Shown: piece by piece, positions 45,358-56,172 of the stretch
How the letters are laid out: every line of letters starts with the position of its first letter
Position numbering within the stretch: position 1 is the stretch's first letter
Assembly (NCBI GenBank): GCA_030765055.1
Contig: CM060953.1
Span: forward strand, 24,369,919-24,433,918
Direction: 5' to 3'
DNA: 64,000 nt
Source: Mantis religiosa
Taxonomy: Eukaryota; Arthropoda; Insecta; Mantodea; Mantidae
The notes under the pieces: generated by a model
Database searches by the model: none
Told to the model about the DNA's origin: nothing
What the model saw: the letters and a program-made list of their open reading frames with translations, nothing else
Made by a program: the position numbers and the translations under genes

Positions 45358-46029
45358 ATTTGAAAAGGTAAATTGGAATTAACACTGTGAAGCAATGTAA
45401 TAATTAAAATTATACTATAAGTTGATTGTTCCATGCCATGGCATAGTGGGCTTGGGTGTGCTTTGTTTGGTTCCCTGCATCTGGAATGCACTCAGGATCA
45501 ATCCCACCCCTAAGGGCTGCAGATTTTAAGTTCTGTGTATAGGACTAGTGCCCACTCAGCATCACAAAGAAATTAAGGAGCTATGCTAGGTAGCGAACCC
45601 TGGTCTAGAAAGCCAACTTTCCGGCTGGGGGTGCCACGATACTCACCACATTTCCTCCCTGTATCGGTTGGATGATCGCCCACCTCTGCTTTGCTTCTGT
45701 GGGTGCGAGGCCAGAAGTTGGATTGGCAGGGTCAGGCCCATTTTGAGCTATTATTCCAAAGGTTACAGTCTGAGTCGACTTTGTACTTCACATATTGTAA
45801 ATTTTCTTTCAATGAATTTCGCCTCCACTTAAATTATATCCAAGAAATTTTAATTGGCTAGAACTTAGGTGTTTCAACTGATCACGGTTCTCCGGTGATG
45901 CCTTCTAGTGGAAGTGAAATGCACTGAAAGAAAATTTGTGGTATGCAAAGTACAGTGTGTCACAGTTGACTCTATACAATTTTAATTATTACATCACTTC
46001 AGTGTTAATTCCAATTTACCTTCTCAAAC
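45358..46029. mobile_element. MITE-like element with 52-bp inverted repeats, containing a second hairpin
   Basis: The left arm 45358-45413 (AAGGTAAATTGGAATTAACA) is the near-exact inverse of 45976-46029. Inside, 45786-45830 pairs with 45909-45953 as a second foldback, and the segment 45470-45750 resembles a decayed SINE-like repeat. No coding sequence seen. Confidence 0.75.
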
Positions 46030-46576
46030 TACGATTTCTTAATCTATGACATTTGATTTTGATGTGATCTAATATGGTTTGGCTTGGTGATGTTAAATTA
46101 ATACATTTAGCTTTGGTCAGTGTTATCATCATGGCAGATGGTGTAAAATGACAGGAACTCTAACCACTTTAATAAAGGAGAAAAAGCTGTTAATATATAA
46201 ACTCCAAATTACACATCTGCAACGTAAAACATAGTTAAACATGCACTGAAATTCTGTTTTATATAGTGCAATGTACCACATTGGGGAAAGATGAGAAAGG
46301 TATTAAAAGCTTGCACTTCAAGAACATTCAGTCGACCAAATTCACGGAATTGTCATGAAATTGATATGCCAGTCACTCAATTTGTGCAGGAAAAATAACA
46401 TAAAGGGTTTCAAAAATACAATTATTTTATGTAATTGTATTCATTATTACATATTTCTCTCAGGCAAACATTTAAAATATTCAGGGATGTATTATATTCA
46501 AGCCGATATAGTACATTCCTTACAGCATTAAGCTGCAAACATACGATGAACACATTAACCAAAGAAGGTTTCTTAC

Positions 46577-46688
46577 CTCTGATTTCTCTACATTCCTGTG
46601 CTGAAAGAAGACCACCTTCTTCCTCCACATTGTTCAGGATCACGTGCAGGCATCGAATATTCTCACGACATGTTGCCACAATCTCTGC
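46577..46688 (-). CDS. Host gene, exon e (112 nt)
   Basis: The acceptor TCATATAG precedes codons AEIVATCRENIRCLHVILNN, then EEEGGLLSAQECREIR, and the donor AGAG|GTAAGA follows. It joins exon d in phase 0 and ends after one base of a codon, so the next exon must supply two. The sequence is helical and amphipathic, like the start of a spectrin-type repeat. I found no continuation further left in the window. Confidence 0.75.
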
Positions 46689-46809
46689 CTATATGAGAAA
46701 TTAAGTAAGTTAGATCTGTATAGTAATTCTAAATAGTATAAACTACATCATCAAAATATTATATGCGCAAGATTTCTTGAGCGTTTGGGTCCCAAGTCCT
46801 CATTCCAAC

Positions 46810-46980
46810 TGGCCAGTTGGAAAGAGATTGAAAATGGAGGCGAATGCCTTTGAAACTAATCTCTCATTAATATAAACAAGTAAGTGACGAGTATTAATAA
46901 ACCAACTACAAATAGTTTCTGAGATTAATTTTGAGGTTAATTATTAGCTAATCACTTAACAACAAATCTAAAAGCAAGAC
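46810..46980 (+). repeat. Penelope-type terminal module
   Basis: GGAGGCGAATGCCTTTGAAAC forms a short stem followed by GAAAC, then the family segment with AATATAAACAAGTAAGTGAC and TACAAATAGTTTCTGAGATT. It lies in the intron between exons d and e. Confidence 0.5.
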
Positions 46981-47028
46981 TATGTTGTCAATTTTATGGC
47001 TCTCAAAAGAGGACACACTATTTTACGT

Positions 47029-47320
47029 CTACCTCCGTATAACTGATCTGAATGCAATTGAGCTGGTGTGGGTAAAAATAAAGAATGTTTACAAAGTATG
47101 CAATGTTAATGAGAGCCAAAAATCTGTGGAAACTTGCTATAGAAGTGATGGATTGGGAAGGATACGATAAGAAGGTCCAGCAGCTGGAAATTAATATTGG
47201 AGAAACGATGGTGTAATAGAAAAAGCAATTAATGAAATTATTAACACATTAGAGGATACCAGCGATGAAAGTGACGCAGTAGACTTGGAAATCGAAGAAT
47301 CACAAAGCGAGCGAGTGTTT
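47029..47320 (+). pseudogene. Tc1/mariner-superfamily transposase C-terminal relic
   Basis: LPPYN is followed, after a one-base frame change, by DLNAIELVWVKIKNVYKV (the third catalytic acid block, of type NPIELIW). After two stops comes KAINEIINTLEDTSDESDAV, the acidic tail usual in this DDE_3-type family. Only the last third remains. Confidence 0.65.
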
Positions 47321-48020
47321 ATAGCTTTCATAATATTTGTTTTCTACTTTTACGTGTTTCATAACAGTAAATATATAAGATACAGCACATCGGATGGAGT
47401 TCAATTGTTTGTTGCCACATCTCATATCTTCGGCGCATATCTTCGCTTATCTTAGCACAATTTTGCTGAATTGTGTTTTTCTAGGTTGACCACACTGCAG
47501 AAACAAAAGTGTGTTAGCTCTCTCTTCTTCCCCTCTGCCCACACCAAACCGTAAATCCAGCGTTCAATAAATCTTGCGCATATAGTAACTTCACCTTCCT
47601 ACCTTTGTTAAAAAGGAAAACCCAAGTTGTTAGCACTAGAGAAATATGTAATTACAAGAAAATCTAGCTTTTAGTGGAGCATTAACAAACACTTAACAGC
47701 CAAGTTCTGAACTTCTGTTTAGTTACATTCGATATCCTATACACAATTAGGAAAAGAAATGGTCCACATTAAATAAATTTACTATTTTCACTCTCTTGCA
47801 CAAGGCTTTTAACAGAAACTTCATTTATTCTAACAGCTTCTAATTTGACATCAGAACAAATTTGCTCAAAATTGGCATCAGCAGAAATTTGTTTGAAAAT
47901 TAAGGATACTGGTATATTGAAATATCTTAAGGTTTAAATTCTGCTAAGTTCTGTTAACAATAACCTGAACATTTTATTGAAAAGAACATTAACCATAGGG
48001 AATTAGTCAGAAGTTGCACT
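47321..48020. other. Intron sequence, nothing recognised
   Basis: No repeat or exon identified between the transposase relic and exon d. Confidence 0.4.
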
Positions 48021-48023
48021 TAC

Positions 48024-48182
48024 ATAATCCGTGGAAAGAAGAACTTCTGGTGAAGCCTTTGCAAGTTGTTTGCTGAACACATTTTCTGTGAAAACTAGTT
48101 GAGAGTGTGATTGCTGAATTATATGACGGATGTCCTCCAAATCGGAATCACTGTCTAACAAGGAGCTATCTCCTGCTATCAT
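48024..48182 (-). CDS. Host gene, exon d (159 nt)
   Basis: The acceptor TGTCCACAG is followed by 53 codons, MIAGDSSLLDSDSDLEDIRH onward, ending KASPEVLLSTDY, and the donor TAT|GTAAGTGC. Phase 0 at both ends matches exons c and e. The acidic run DSDSDLEDI followed by a helical QQSHSQLVF segment is characteristic of a linker region. The product is not firmly identified. Confidence 0.75.
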
Positions 48183-48519
48183 CTGTGGACAGAAACATTC
48201 TTATTACATACATATAATCACAACATGTATATCAGAATGGTGGAAAAAGTGATAATTTAAGATCTCATGCCTGACTGTCTCTAGAAGTATAACCTACTTA
48301 ACAGTTTATACATGTTTCTCAGCAACACCTAAAATGTAAACTTCACATATTTCCTAAATATTTTCATGTCTTACAAATTTGTTCCTGGAAAATTGTATTT
48401 TTTTTATATACTTCCATTTAACTCTAATATATTTACCAGAAATGGTTTCATTATGTTATGGATGTAGATTCATATAAAGAGGCTGCAGCAAAAATTAATA
48501 AAGATGCAAGTTGAATGTA

Positions 48520-48945
48520 CAATTGATGCTTATGCACGGCTCCTGAAACTAGTCCCTCAAAAAATCAAAATGGACGTAGCAGGAAAAGCCGACCACAAAT
48601 AGCTGTATCAATTAAATGCAAGACAACTCCACATTTAAATTCATCACAAAATCAATAGATGGCAGCAGCAACTCCAGAACTACCCACACCACTGGATCAA
48701 ACTTTAGTCGCATTAGAGCCGATGATGCGAACGATGGTTCATGAAACATGTCCTCAATATAGGTACATAAGTGAAGCTGACGAGTAATAAAATCGCAATC
48801 CCGGACAATTTATAAGAAAAGTAACATCATTTCTTGTAAGATAAATGAAGTTTTAAGTTAAAAATTGTTATATTTGTATATATTTGTTTGCTTTACTGTT
48901 AATAGCTTTATATTTCATGTATTTAAAGGTTCACAAACTTCTGTG
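48520..48945 (+). repeat. Penelope-type module plus Tc1 3'-end repeat
   Basis: 48520-48665 repeats the TCCTGAAACTAGTCCCTC module. 48721-48757 has GATGATGCG...GTTCATGAAACATGTCC, like the Penelope end. 48845-48945 repeats the 3' end of the Tc1 relic at 33937-34030 (GAAGTTTTAAGTTAAAAATTG). Confidence 0.55.
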
Positions 48946-48949
48946 CCAG

Positions 48950-49886
48950 AACTTTTGATCTGTTTCACAAGAAGTGACACAGTATGCACATTTGCTTTGC
49001 ACGCTAGTTCCTTGGCTTTGTAAAAAATAGATTTGGTCATGCACTTTCTCAGAGGAAATTTCTTAAAGAAACTGTATACAGTTTAAAAATAATATTTCTG
49101 GCCCAGGAGAGAAGTATTTTACCCTTGTACCTATGCCACTAGTACCACGCTTTGAAAATTACATAGTTAACACATCACAAAACACATGTGAATTTTCTTC
49201 TTATTGTTAACAGTTACACAAAGCACCTTCCACTCAAATTTGTGTTACGGACTGGTTCTGTAATAGACTTCAAAGAATATGCGCACGCTCCTGGACTACA
49301 GTGTTTCATGGTTAGTAAATTTATGAACTAAATATATGCAGTTCCTAATAACACTTCGGAATGTCTTACTCGGTAATGCATAATGAAAAGCAGTAACACC
49401 CGGCAAGATTAGAACTTGAAGAATAAACATGCTTTGAGATGCTTTTTCTCCAAGCGATAACTCGTTAACCAGATGTTGTAGAAAAACAGTCCTTGTACAG
49501 GCTGCCTCAAAAATCCGTCATATATGACAGGACATATCGGAATGTCAAAATTTGCATTGAAATTTTGGACACATGAAAAAGAGAAATTTATTTCTCACGC
49601 TTGTACTCTGCATTCCGAACTAGGCAAAACTGCACGCCTATGATAGGACGGTCGCTCTAGGTGAGCTTCCCCTAGCTTCACCTCATATGCTTTCCAATAT
49701 CATGACTTATAGTTAAGTTATTTTTGAAATGAAATTAGATGTCTATTTTGTAGCTCATCTCTCTCAGAAAAACAGCACTTTTAAATGATAATTGAGAAAA
49801 TCAAATTTGTTTGATGGTTTCTGAAACTGTCTCTGTGTCTATCATGTTTGTGTTCTTATTTATAATAGTATGCATTGTAAAATATA
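48950..49886. other. Intron sequence, nothing recognised
   Basis: No repeat, exon or RNA gene identified. Confidence 0.4.
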
Positions 49887-49890
49887 GTAT

Positions 49891-50288
49891 TGTTGCGAGC
49901 TCATTGTTGATCGAGATGGTGCAGGCGACTAGTTCAAAGAGACAGGCATGCAGTGTGTAAATAAAAGCTCGCCGAAACAGTGAGGGGGAAGAAGACAGAT
50001 TTCTCAAGAGTTCTAGTTCTTTGTTCTAGCCATTTTGATTGTTGGAGAACATTCCGGAATGTGACTAATCTATAAAAAAAGGGAGCCCGCCCGCCAAAGT
50101 GAGTCAGTCAGTGGTTGAACTCGCATGCATGAACAGCTGTGTTGTGGTCGTTGACCTTGCACGTTGTATTGTGATGTGAAGTAATCCCGCAACTGTAAAA
50201 GTTGACAAAGTGTGTTTCTACGGAAATAAAGTGCAATTTTTGGTGTTTGTAACCTGGACTTTTGATTTCACGAACCCACAAAGTCACA
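49891..50288 (+). mobile_element. Solo LTR of an LTR retrotransposon
   Basis: It runs from TGTTGCGAGCTC to CCCACAAAGTCACA with a 4-bp duplication, GTAT, on each side (49887-49890 and 50289-50292). A TATA-like CTATAAAAAAAGG near 50069 and AATAAA at 50225-50230 fall in promoter and polyadenylation positions. At 398 bp it shares its last 19 bases almost exactly with the solo LTR at 13791, suggesting related families. It lies in the host gene intron, antisense to the gene. Confidence 0.82.
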
Positions 50289-50370
50289 GTATTTTCAAAA
50301 CATACACTGTTGCCAAGGTACACATTTAAAACCAAAGCTATGAGCCTACATTATAATGCTTTACACTTAC

Positions 50371-50541
50371 TGTCTGTCTCCTCCTTCGGACGGGAGATGT
50401 AACATGGTTGGCACTGAGACTTGAAGCACAGTCAGACTGACTATCAAGAAAGTTGCGATAGTCCTCACCAAACTCTAGTAATCTTCTTGCTGTTTCAGAG
50501 TCTGCTAGTTCTTCACTGTATGGTTCACTCATATATTTCTC
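50371..50541 (-). CDS. Host gene, exon c (171 nt)
   Basis: The acceptor CTTTTTCCAG leads into 57 codons: EKYMSEPYSEELADSETARR, LLEFGEDYRNFLDSQSDCAS, then a basic PVRRRRQT before the donor ACA|GTAAGTG. Phase 0 on both sides. Joined to exon b it reads WDNYQ-EKYMSEPYSEE without a break. The FGEDYRNFLDSQSD block looks like a conserved motif. I tentatively associate it with klarsicht/nesprin-type nuclear-envelope linkers, with low certainty. Confidence 0.8.
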
Positions 50542-50716
50542 CTGGAAAAAGAAAGTTTCAACTTCTAAATCTTGATGAACACTCAAATTGCTTAAGACTA
50601 TATTTTAAAAGATGTAGAAGGACAGACTTAAGTTTGCACCCTATTATCTGTCAATATCAGAAAAAGAACAAAATACTTCTCCAGAATGTTGTCAGACTAC
50701 TTCAACCATGATGTGT

Positions 50717-50877
50717 ATGTCCGGAAGGGAAGAGAGAGACAGTAATATTGAAACAGACGACCATTAGGGTTTTGATTGGCTAAAGGGGTGATATCTTTCA
50801 TTCGCATAGCTATGCTGAGCCAATCAAACCCCAATGGTCTTCTGTCTCTGTCACTGTATGTCCTTCCTCCCAGACAT
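50717..50877. repeat. Hairpin (MITE-like), arms about 60 bp
   Basis: GACCATTAGGGTTTTGATTGGC on the left pairs with GCCAATCAAACCCCAATGGTC on the right. The pairing continues outward through imperfect GAGACAG and GGAAGG segments. Loop about 45 bp. Confidence 0.75.
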
Positions 50878-50884
50878 TTAACAT

Positions 50885-51415
50885 CAGGATTGAAGTAACC
50901 TGGCACATAGTATAAAGTTGATTTGCCAGCAGAAAATGTTATAAAGATGTAGTGATGTCTATTGTAGCTGTCCTCATTCAGGTGCCACTGCAGCAACTTT
51001 TAATGGAAGTTGCCACTATTTCAATATCCTGCTAGGATAGTTTTGTGCAGCAGCACATTTTCAGGCTAGAGGTCTTAAAATGTTAAAAATGATGAATACT
51101 TTTCTATGTTTCACAAATGTATGCCACACGACAAGTAATTTTGAATTATTCCATTGTGTAAGGACTATGATACAATGAAGCACAAAATTAATATAATTTT
51201 GAGTCAAACTACCTAGAATGCATTTCGTTAGGATTTTCCTAACCTAACCTAATGACTAATTGCACAAAATCATGATACATGGAGACAGTGAGGACTAATT
51301 GAGTCTTCAAGACTGTAAACAAAAGCCAAGTTTTTCTCTTATTGATTCTCTTAAGTGAGCAATGTGCAGAGTGAATAACCCTTCCTATATATTTAAGTAA
51401 TTGATGGAAATTAAT
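50885..51415. other. Intron sequence, nothing recognised
   Basis: No feature identified. Confidence 0.4.
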
Positions 51416-51419
51416 CATT

Positions 51420-52170
51420 ACTTCATATTAGCCATATATAGGCTAAGGTTTTTGATAGTCAACATGAAAAATTCAATGAAATGACCAGTATTTAAAACAC
51501 GTATCTCCTGGTTTCCGTCCAGTCTCTCTTACCCATTGAGCTACTATGGGTTGACTTCAAAACCTTAGCCTATATACGGCTAGTGTGAAAAAATGATTAA
51601 TTTCCATCAATTACTTAAATAAGAGTTTAATGATGGAGCCTAGGATTCAAGTACTTATGATAGTAATTTGCCACAAATGGCGTATCTCGGATACGAGAGC
51701 CCCTTATGGTTTACTGGGAAATGAATTAGTCAATTGGAGAATTTACTGTCAGGATGACACGTTGGCCATGGTAGCTCAATGGGTAAGAGCGAGTGGATGG
51801 AAATCAGGAGAACAAATACCGGTCATGGCATTGAATATTTCATGTTGACTATCAAAAACCCCTCATATAGTTGTTTCACAGGTGGGACTGCAGGAGATGT
51901 TGACTGCTGTGTTAGTAGTGTGGGTGGCAGGAAGTACACAATATAGTACAGATAGTCAACCTGAAAAATTCAATGTCATGGCTGGGATTTGAACCACGGA
52001 TCTTCTGGTTTCCGTCCAGTTGCTCCCACTCATTGAGCTATTATGATCCACATGTCGTCCTGACATTAATTCTCCAATTGACGCATGAATATTTTCCCAG
52101 TACACCATTAAGGGCTCTCGTATCTGAGATACACTGTATACACCGGAGAATTTAATGTCAAAGCATTTCC
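51420..52170. repeat. Cluster of tRNA-like repeat units in both orientations
   Basis: Three tRNA-like heads occur at about 51480-51545 (minus), 51765-51829 (plus) and 51975-52048 (minus). Each adjoins the tail CATTGAATTTTTCATGTTGAC and an upstream segment with CACAAATGGCGTATCTCGGA. All are more decayed than the copies near 54.1-54.6 kb. Confidence 0.75.
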
Positions 52171-52174
52171 ATTC

Positions 52175-52745
52175 ACCTATTTCCACTTAAGTCGGTTGAA
52201 ACCCTTTAAGGTACTCCTACAGATTGAATACCATGTTTGAATGCAGTATTTTTTTTGTATGAAAAATATTTTTAGAGCTGTTTACTGAAGTTTCAAGCAG
52301 CTAAGCTGCTACTAATTGACTTGTTTGGACCAAATGAAATTGAAGTGGCAAGTGAAATATATTGGCTATGATTGACAACATTGGATTCTATTATTTATGA
52401 AGGTAACATTACTTTAGGCAGTAAAGAAAAAAACGGAACACAATACAGTGTAATGAATAATATAGTTAGCTGATAAACTCATGGAGCTCATAGAGAAGTG
52501 TGGAAAATATGAGTGACATTAGATCAAACCAATAGAGAAGATACAAAGTGAGAAATCTTAGACCTCCTAGTTTGATGGAAATAAACAGTTGAGGGGAAGT
52601 GTTGGTTATGCTAGTAGAAAATGAAAATTGTTTTCTAAATAACTTTTGTATTTTTCTTTGTTTCTTTTGCCCTTATTCACTATGTTGAAAACCTGTACCT
52701 TTATTATTGGCAGAAAGTAATAATTCAGAAATAGAAGTTGAAACT
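52175..52745. other. Intron sequence, nothing recognised
   Basis: No feature identified. Confidence 0.4.
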
Positions 52746-52748
52746 TGC

Positions 52749-53303
52749 CTGGTAATTATCCCATGCCTGCTCAGAGAAAGAGCTGAGCTGTTCTTCTGCA
52801 CCAAGCATACTGTTTTTCTCCACATCACTACTTCCTTCACGTCTCACTGTAACAGCTCCAGCAACTGGTCCTAACTTGAACATTGGAACTGGACCCTGTT
52901 TCATGGAAAGCTTCTCGTCATCTGTCTCTGTGCCCGTGGTGATATCACTTGTCAAAGTATATGCAAGCATAACTGGCTCACTTGCTACATATCTCTCTGG
53001 AACTCTCCTCCTTTCCACTGGTGTGCCTGAGAAAGAACCTGATTTGACCAGTGTCCGATTAAGGGTTCCCTTAATGACTGCCTCCACACTTGATCCACTA
53101 CGGGACTTAGTTAACGTGTGTGGGCTGCCTTCGGCGCCAGAACTTTGGTGTGATTTTGTTGGGGAACGAAGGTTGGCAGAACTACCTTCTGCTCCTGAGC
53201 TAGGTGAGAGCTTAAATGATGATGAGCGACTATGGTGCTGTGTATCACTGCCTCCAGAATGACCAGCAGTCATGCCATCTGACCCAGATTCACTCTTCCG
53301 TCC
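52749..53303 (-). CDS. Host gene, exon b (555 nt)
   Basis: The acceptor CTTGCTTACAG leads into 185 codons with no stop. The first half is rich in Ser/Gly and low in complexity (GRKSESGSDGMTAG; SSGAEGSS and SSGAEGSP as internal repeats), hence probably disordered and phosphorylated. It continues with VEAVIKGTLNRTLVKSGSFS, RRRVPERYVASEPVMLAYTL, the acidic TGTETDDE and finally EEQLSSFSEQAWDNYQ. The donor is CAG|GCAAGT, a GC-type donor with otherwise perfect consensus. Phase 0 at both ends. Confidence 0.8.
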
Positions 53304-54010
53304 CTGTAAGCAAGTGGAACATTGTGTAATTGAAAAACAACACTTTCTAACTTCATAAACCACTGAACATTCTAACTGCCCAGCAGTTGTCACTGATCAA
53401 CAAAGAAAGTACACAAACATTTTCAGTAACTTGCCGCTTGTCTTAAATCATGACTTCTGTTTGTGACAAACAATGGCACTGTTACTTGTGCTTTTAATAT
53501 TTGAAAATAAAAAATGGTAGCAGTATGTCATTCTTTGATTCATGACTGCTTCTTATAATAAGAAAAAGGTCAAATTTCCTTAAATAATGCATATCCTTGC
53601 CCTAACTTCATTACTATTTACTTTGCAATGAAACAGAACAATATCTAATAAAAGGCAAGTTATACCCCCAAGTAGCGAAATTAATTACAAAATAAAGCAA
53701 CTCAAATTTTAGCTCCCACATATATTTGTAGAACATGCAAAAAAGTGCTTTTGCTTCATATCTTGAAATCATGATTCTCCATAAGTGCAACAATGTACTA
53801 GAAGGAGAATATACCAAAAGATGTACTGTTAAACAATTCAAAATTTGTAGAAATAAACTCAAAATGCTTTTCATTTGATTACACATCCTGAGCAAAACTT
53901 ATGCCTGACTGTTGAAGTTCATATTCAGTAATATGGAAGTACAAAAGGAAGGATTTTGAAAAATATCAAATAGATATTAAGAATAAACACTATAGCAACA
54001 CAACTTCACT
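53304..54010. other. Intron sequence, nothing recognised
   Basis: No feature identified beyond the splice acceptor of exon b. Confidence 0.4.
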
Positions 54011-54013
54011 ATT

Positions 54014-54127
54014 ACTTATCTTATTTACAATCCTTTGGTGTCAAGTGTCTCAGTGTCAAGCTGAATGGTTGAAAATGAAGCAAAGTTGCTTCGAAACCCA
54101 TCCCAAAGGATTGTAAATAAGATAAGT
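54014..54127. repeat. Hairpin with perfect 25-bp arms
   Basis: ACTTATCTTATTTACAATCC at 54014 continues to 54038 and is exactly inverted at 54103-54127. The loop is about 64 bp. It lies directly left of the tRNA-like foldback. Confidence 0.9.
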
Positions 54128-54157
54128 CATAGATAGAGACAACATGAAAAATTCAAT

Positions 54158-54230
54158 GCCATGGCTGGGATTTGAACCACAGATCTCCTGGTTTCGTTCT
54201 AGTCGCTCTAACCCATTGAGCTACCATGGC
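54158..54230 (-). other. tRNA-like sequence (pseudogene/SINE head), left arm
   Basis: 73 nt with a GCCATGG/CCATGGC acceptor stem, D-arm AGCTCAATGGGTTAGAGC and a T-arm with GGTTCAAATCCCAGCC. It is probably a SINE head rather than a working tRNA gene, because copies recur with the same non-tRNA flanks. Confidence 0.6.
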
Positions 54231-54518
54231 CAACTTGCCATCATGACACTAAATTCTCCATTTGACTCGTATATTTCCCCGGTAGACCACTAGAGCCACG
54301 ACATTGAATTTTTCATGTTGACTTCATATGGCTAGTGTGAAGAAATGATTAATTTCCATCAATTAACTAACATAATAAGAGTTAAATGAAGCCTGGGACT
54401 CAAGTACTTACGATAGTATGTCACCACAAATGGTGTATCTTGGATGTGAGAGCCCCTAGTGATCTACCGGGGAAATATACGAGTCAAATGGAGAATTTAG
54501 TGTCATGACAGCAAGTTG

Positions 54519-54591
54519 GCCATGGTAGCTCAATGGGTTAGAGCGACTGGACGGAAACCAGGAGATCCATGGTTCAAATCCTGGCCATGGC
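54519..54591 (+). other. tRNA-like sequence (pseudogene/SINE head), right arm
   Basis: The acceptor stem GCCATGG/CCATGGC is perfect over 7 bp, the D-arm GCTCAATGGGTTAGAGC is intact, and the anticodon-arm region CTGGACGGAAACCAG has only a 4-bp stem with no U33. The T-arm (CATGGTTCAAATCCTGG) has one mismatch. These defects argue against a functional tRNA. Confidence 0.6.
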
Positions 54592-54689
54592 ATTGAATTT
54601 TTCATGTTGACTATCAAAACCCTTAGCATATATATGGCTGGTGTGAAGAAATGATTAATTTTCATCAATTAACTAAAAATAAGTAATAG

Positions 54690-55675
54690 TGAAACTGTGT
54701 TGCTATAGTGTTTATTCTGAATACTTAGTTCACTTCACTGTCAGCAGCTTCAGTTTTTTTTTTACATAATCAAATAGATAGTTTGCTTTTCTTTCCTTCC
54801 CTTCTCCTAAAAAAAAACATCAGCATGAGTTCCCTAAGCAAACGGAAATGAAAATTCAAAATTTTTCACAAAATCATACGTCAGCAGTAAGTTGGACAGC
54901 TGAATCAGACTTCAACTGTTTTCCAAATCTTTTCATGTAGGTATACATTATCAAACTGAAGTATTGGTAAATAACTTGCCTTCTTTCTCTTTTGCATCGT
55001 ACACTTATAATTTTGTGAACTGCCAAGGTAGACCTTCTAACTAATCATAACACTGAAAGAAGTACTACATGAATCTTCACAATTTTATTATCTACAGCAA
55101 TTTTACAGATAAAAGCCACAGATTAACAGCCTCTTTTACGTATCATCTTTAAACAAGATAAGATAGCACTAATTTAGATTTTACAAATGAAATAACTTGG
55201 CTGCAGTGTTATAAATATATACAATTTCTCTGCACCAGGCACTTAAATATTACCTACAAACCCGACTACATACAGCTGCACAAACACAATGAAATACATG
55301 TTTACAAAGGTTATGTGCTTTAATATACGACTTTAACCTTGCATTATATACTAACTGCTTTCACTTCAAAAACTGAACAGTTTCACATCAACACAGGAAC
55401 ACTTCTATGATGTAGCATATGGCCAATCTTCCATGTAACTTTAATGGAGTTTAATTTCATGTGGATACAGAGATTGTTGTCTTGTATGTCAGTGTCATCT
55501 TGGACATACTTCCACATTCCTAATAACAACCTCTCATTCTCAAAGACAGTTTCAAAGAAATTAAAATTTTATGGCAAACTCAGCAAAACATAAGTTTGTT
55601 ATACAACTATTAAGAATAATGATCTTAAGAGATATTATGAATCAAATTCATAATGTGTAAAGATAATATATAATT
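54690..55675. other. Intron sequence, nothing recognised
   Basis: No feature identified. Confidence 0.4.
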
Positions 55676-55689
55676 ACAATGTATAAAGA

Positions 55690-56155
55690 CTACTCCGTAG
55701 GGGAGGGGATCCGTCCCCTTCAGCTGCCGTGGTATGGGTGCTGCAGACCCCTAGCACTCATGGTACCTCTGACGTTACTAGAGGAACCTCAGGCCGAACA
55801 TTCCAATCTCTCCCTGAATGGCAGTTGTTCAGATTGGGTTGGACTCGAGGGGGCAGTGGTTCCCGATACCCATGGGAGATCGGATACGTCTCCGGACGGG
55901 GTTGAGGGAAGCCACTATACTGCATAGTTAGTAGAAGGTGTGCTAGAACACCAGGCGGTTAATCGGTAGCCTTCCCCTTTGGGGTTGGCGCGCCTAAGTG
56001 GCATATCCACTTCCATCCCGTCTTGAGTCCACAGGACCAGATGGGGAGGCTTGTTAAGTCTCTAGGTCTTGCCCTATGGAAAGCCCCATGGAGGCGCCAG
56101 GCGCCCTTTTGGGACAGCTCAGTAACTCCCTGGTCATTAGAGGGGAGGGGGGACA
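55690..56155 (+). other. GC-rich island of unknown origin
   Basis: About 465 bp of markedly GC-rich sequence stand in AT-rich intron. It contains GGGGTTGGCGCGCC and GGAGGCGCCAGGCGCC. An 82-codon open frame from 55679 shows no known domain. The sharp borders suggest an insertion, perhaps the 5' UTR of a non-LTR element, but nothing in it identifies the family. Confidence 0.4.
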
Positions 56156-56172
56156 GTTTTCACTCTGTGTGG

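Larger units (their letters stand above)
54139..54680. repeat. tRNA-like foldback (about 155-bp arms)
   Basis: The arm 54139-54298 and the arm 54455-54610 are inverted copies, each carrying a whole tRNA-like gene (54158-54230 minus, 54519-54591 plus). They share the tail CATTGAATTTTTCATGTTGAC and the flank GGAGAATTTAGTGTCATGAC. Confidence 0.88.

Noticed and set aside
51630..52186. Short frames over the tRNA-like cluster
   Set aside because: The peptides are translations of SINE heads and tails (recurring GFEP-like strings from the B-box), not proteins.
54519..54591. A functional tRNA gene
   Set aside because: The anticodon stem is only 4 bp, U33 is absent and the T-arm has a mismatch. The same flanks recur in other copies, so a SINE or foldback head is more likely.
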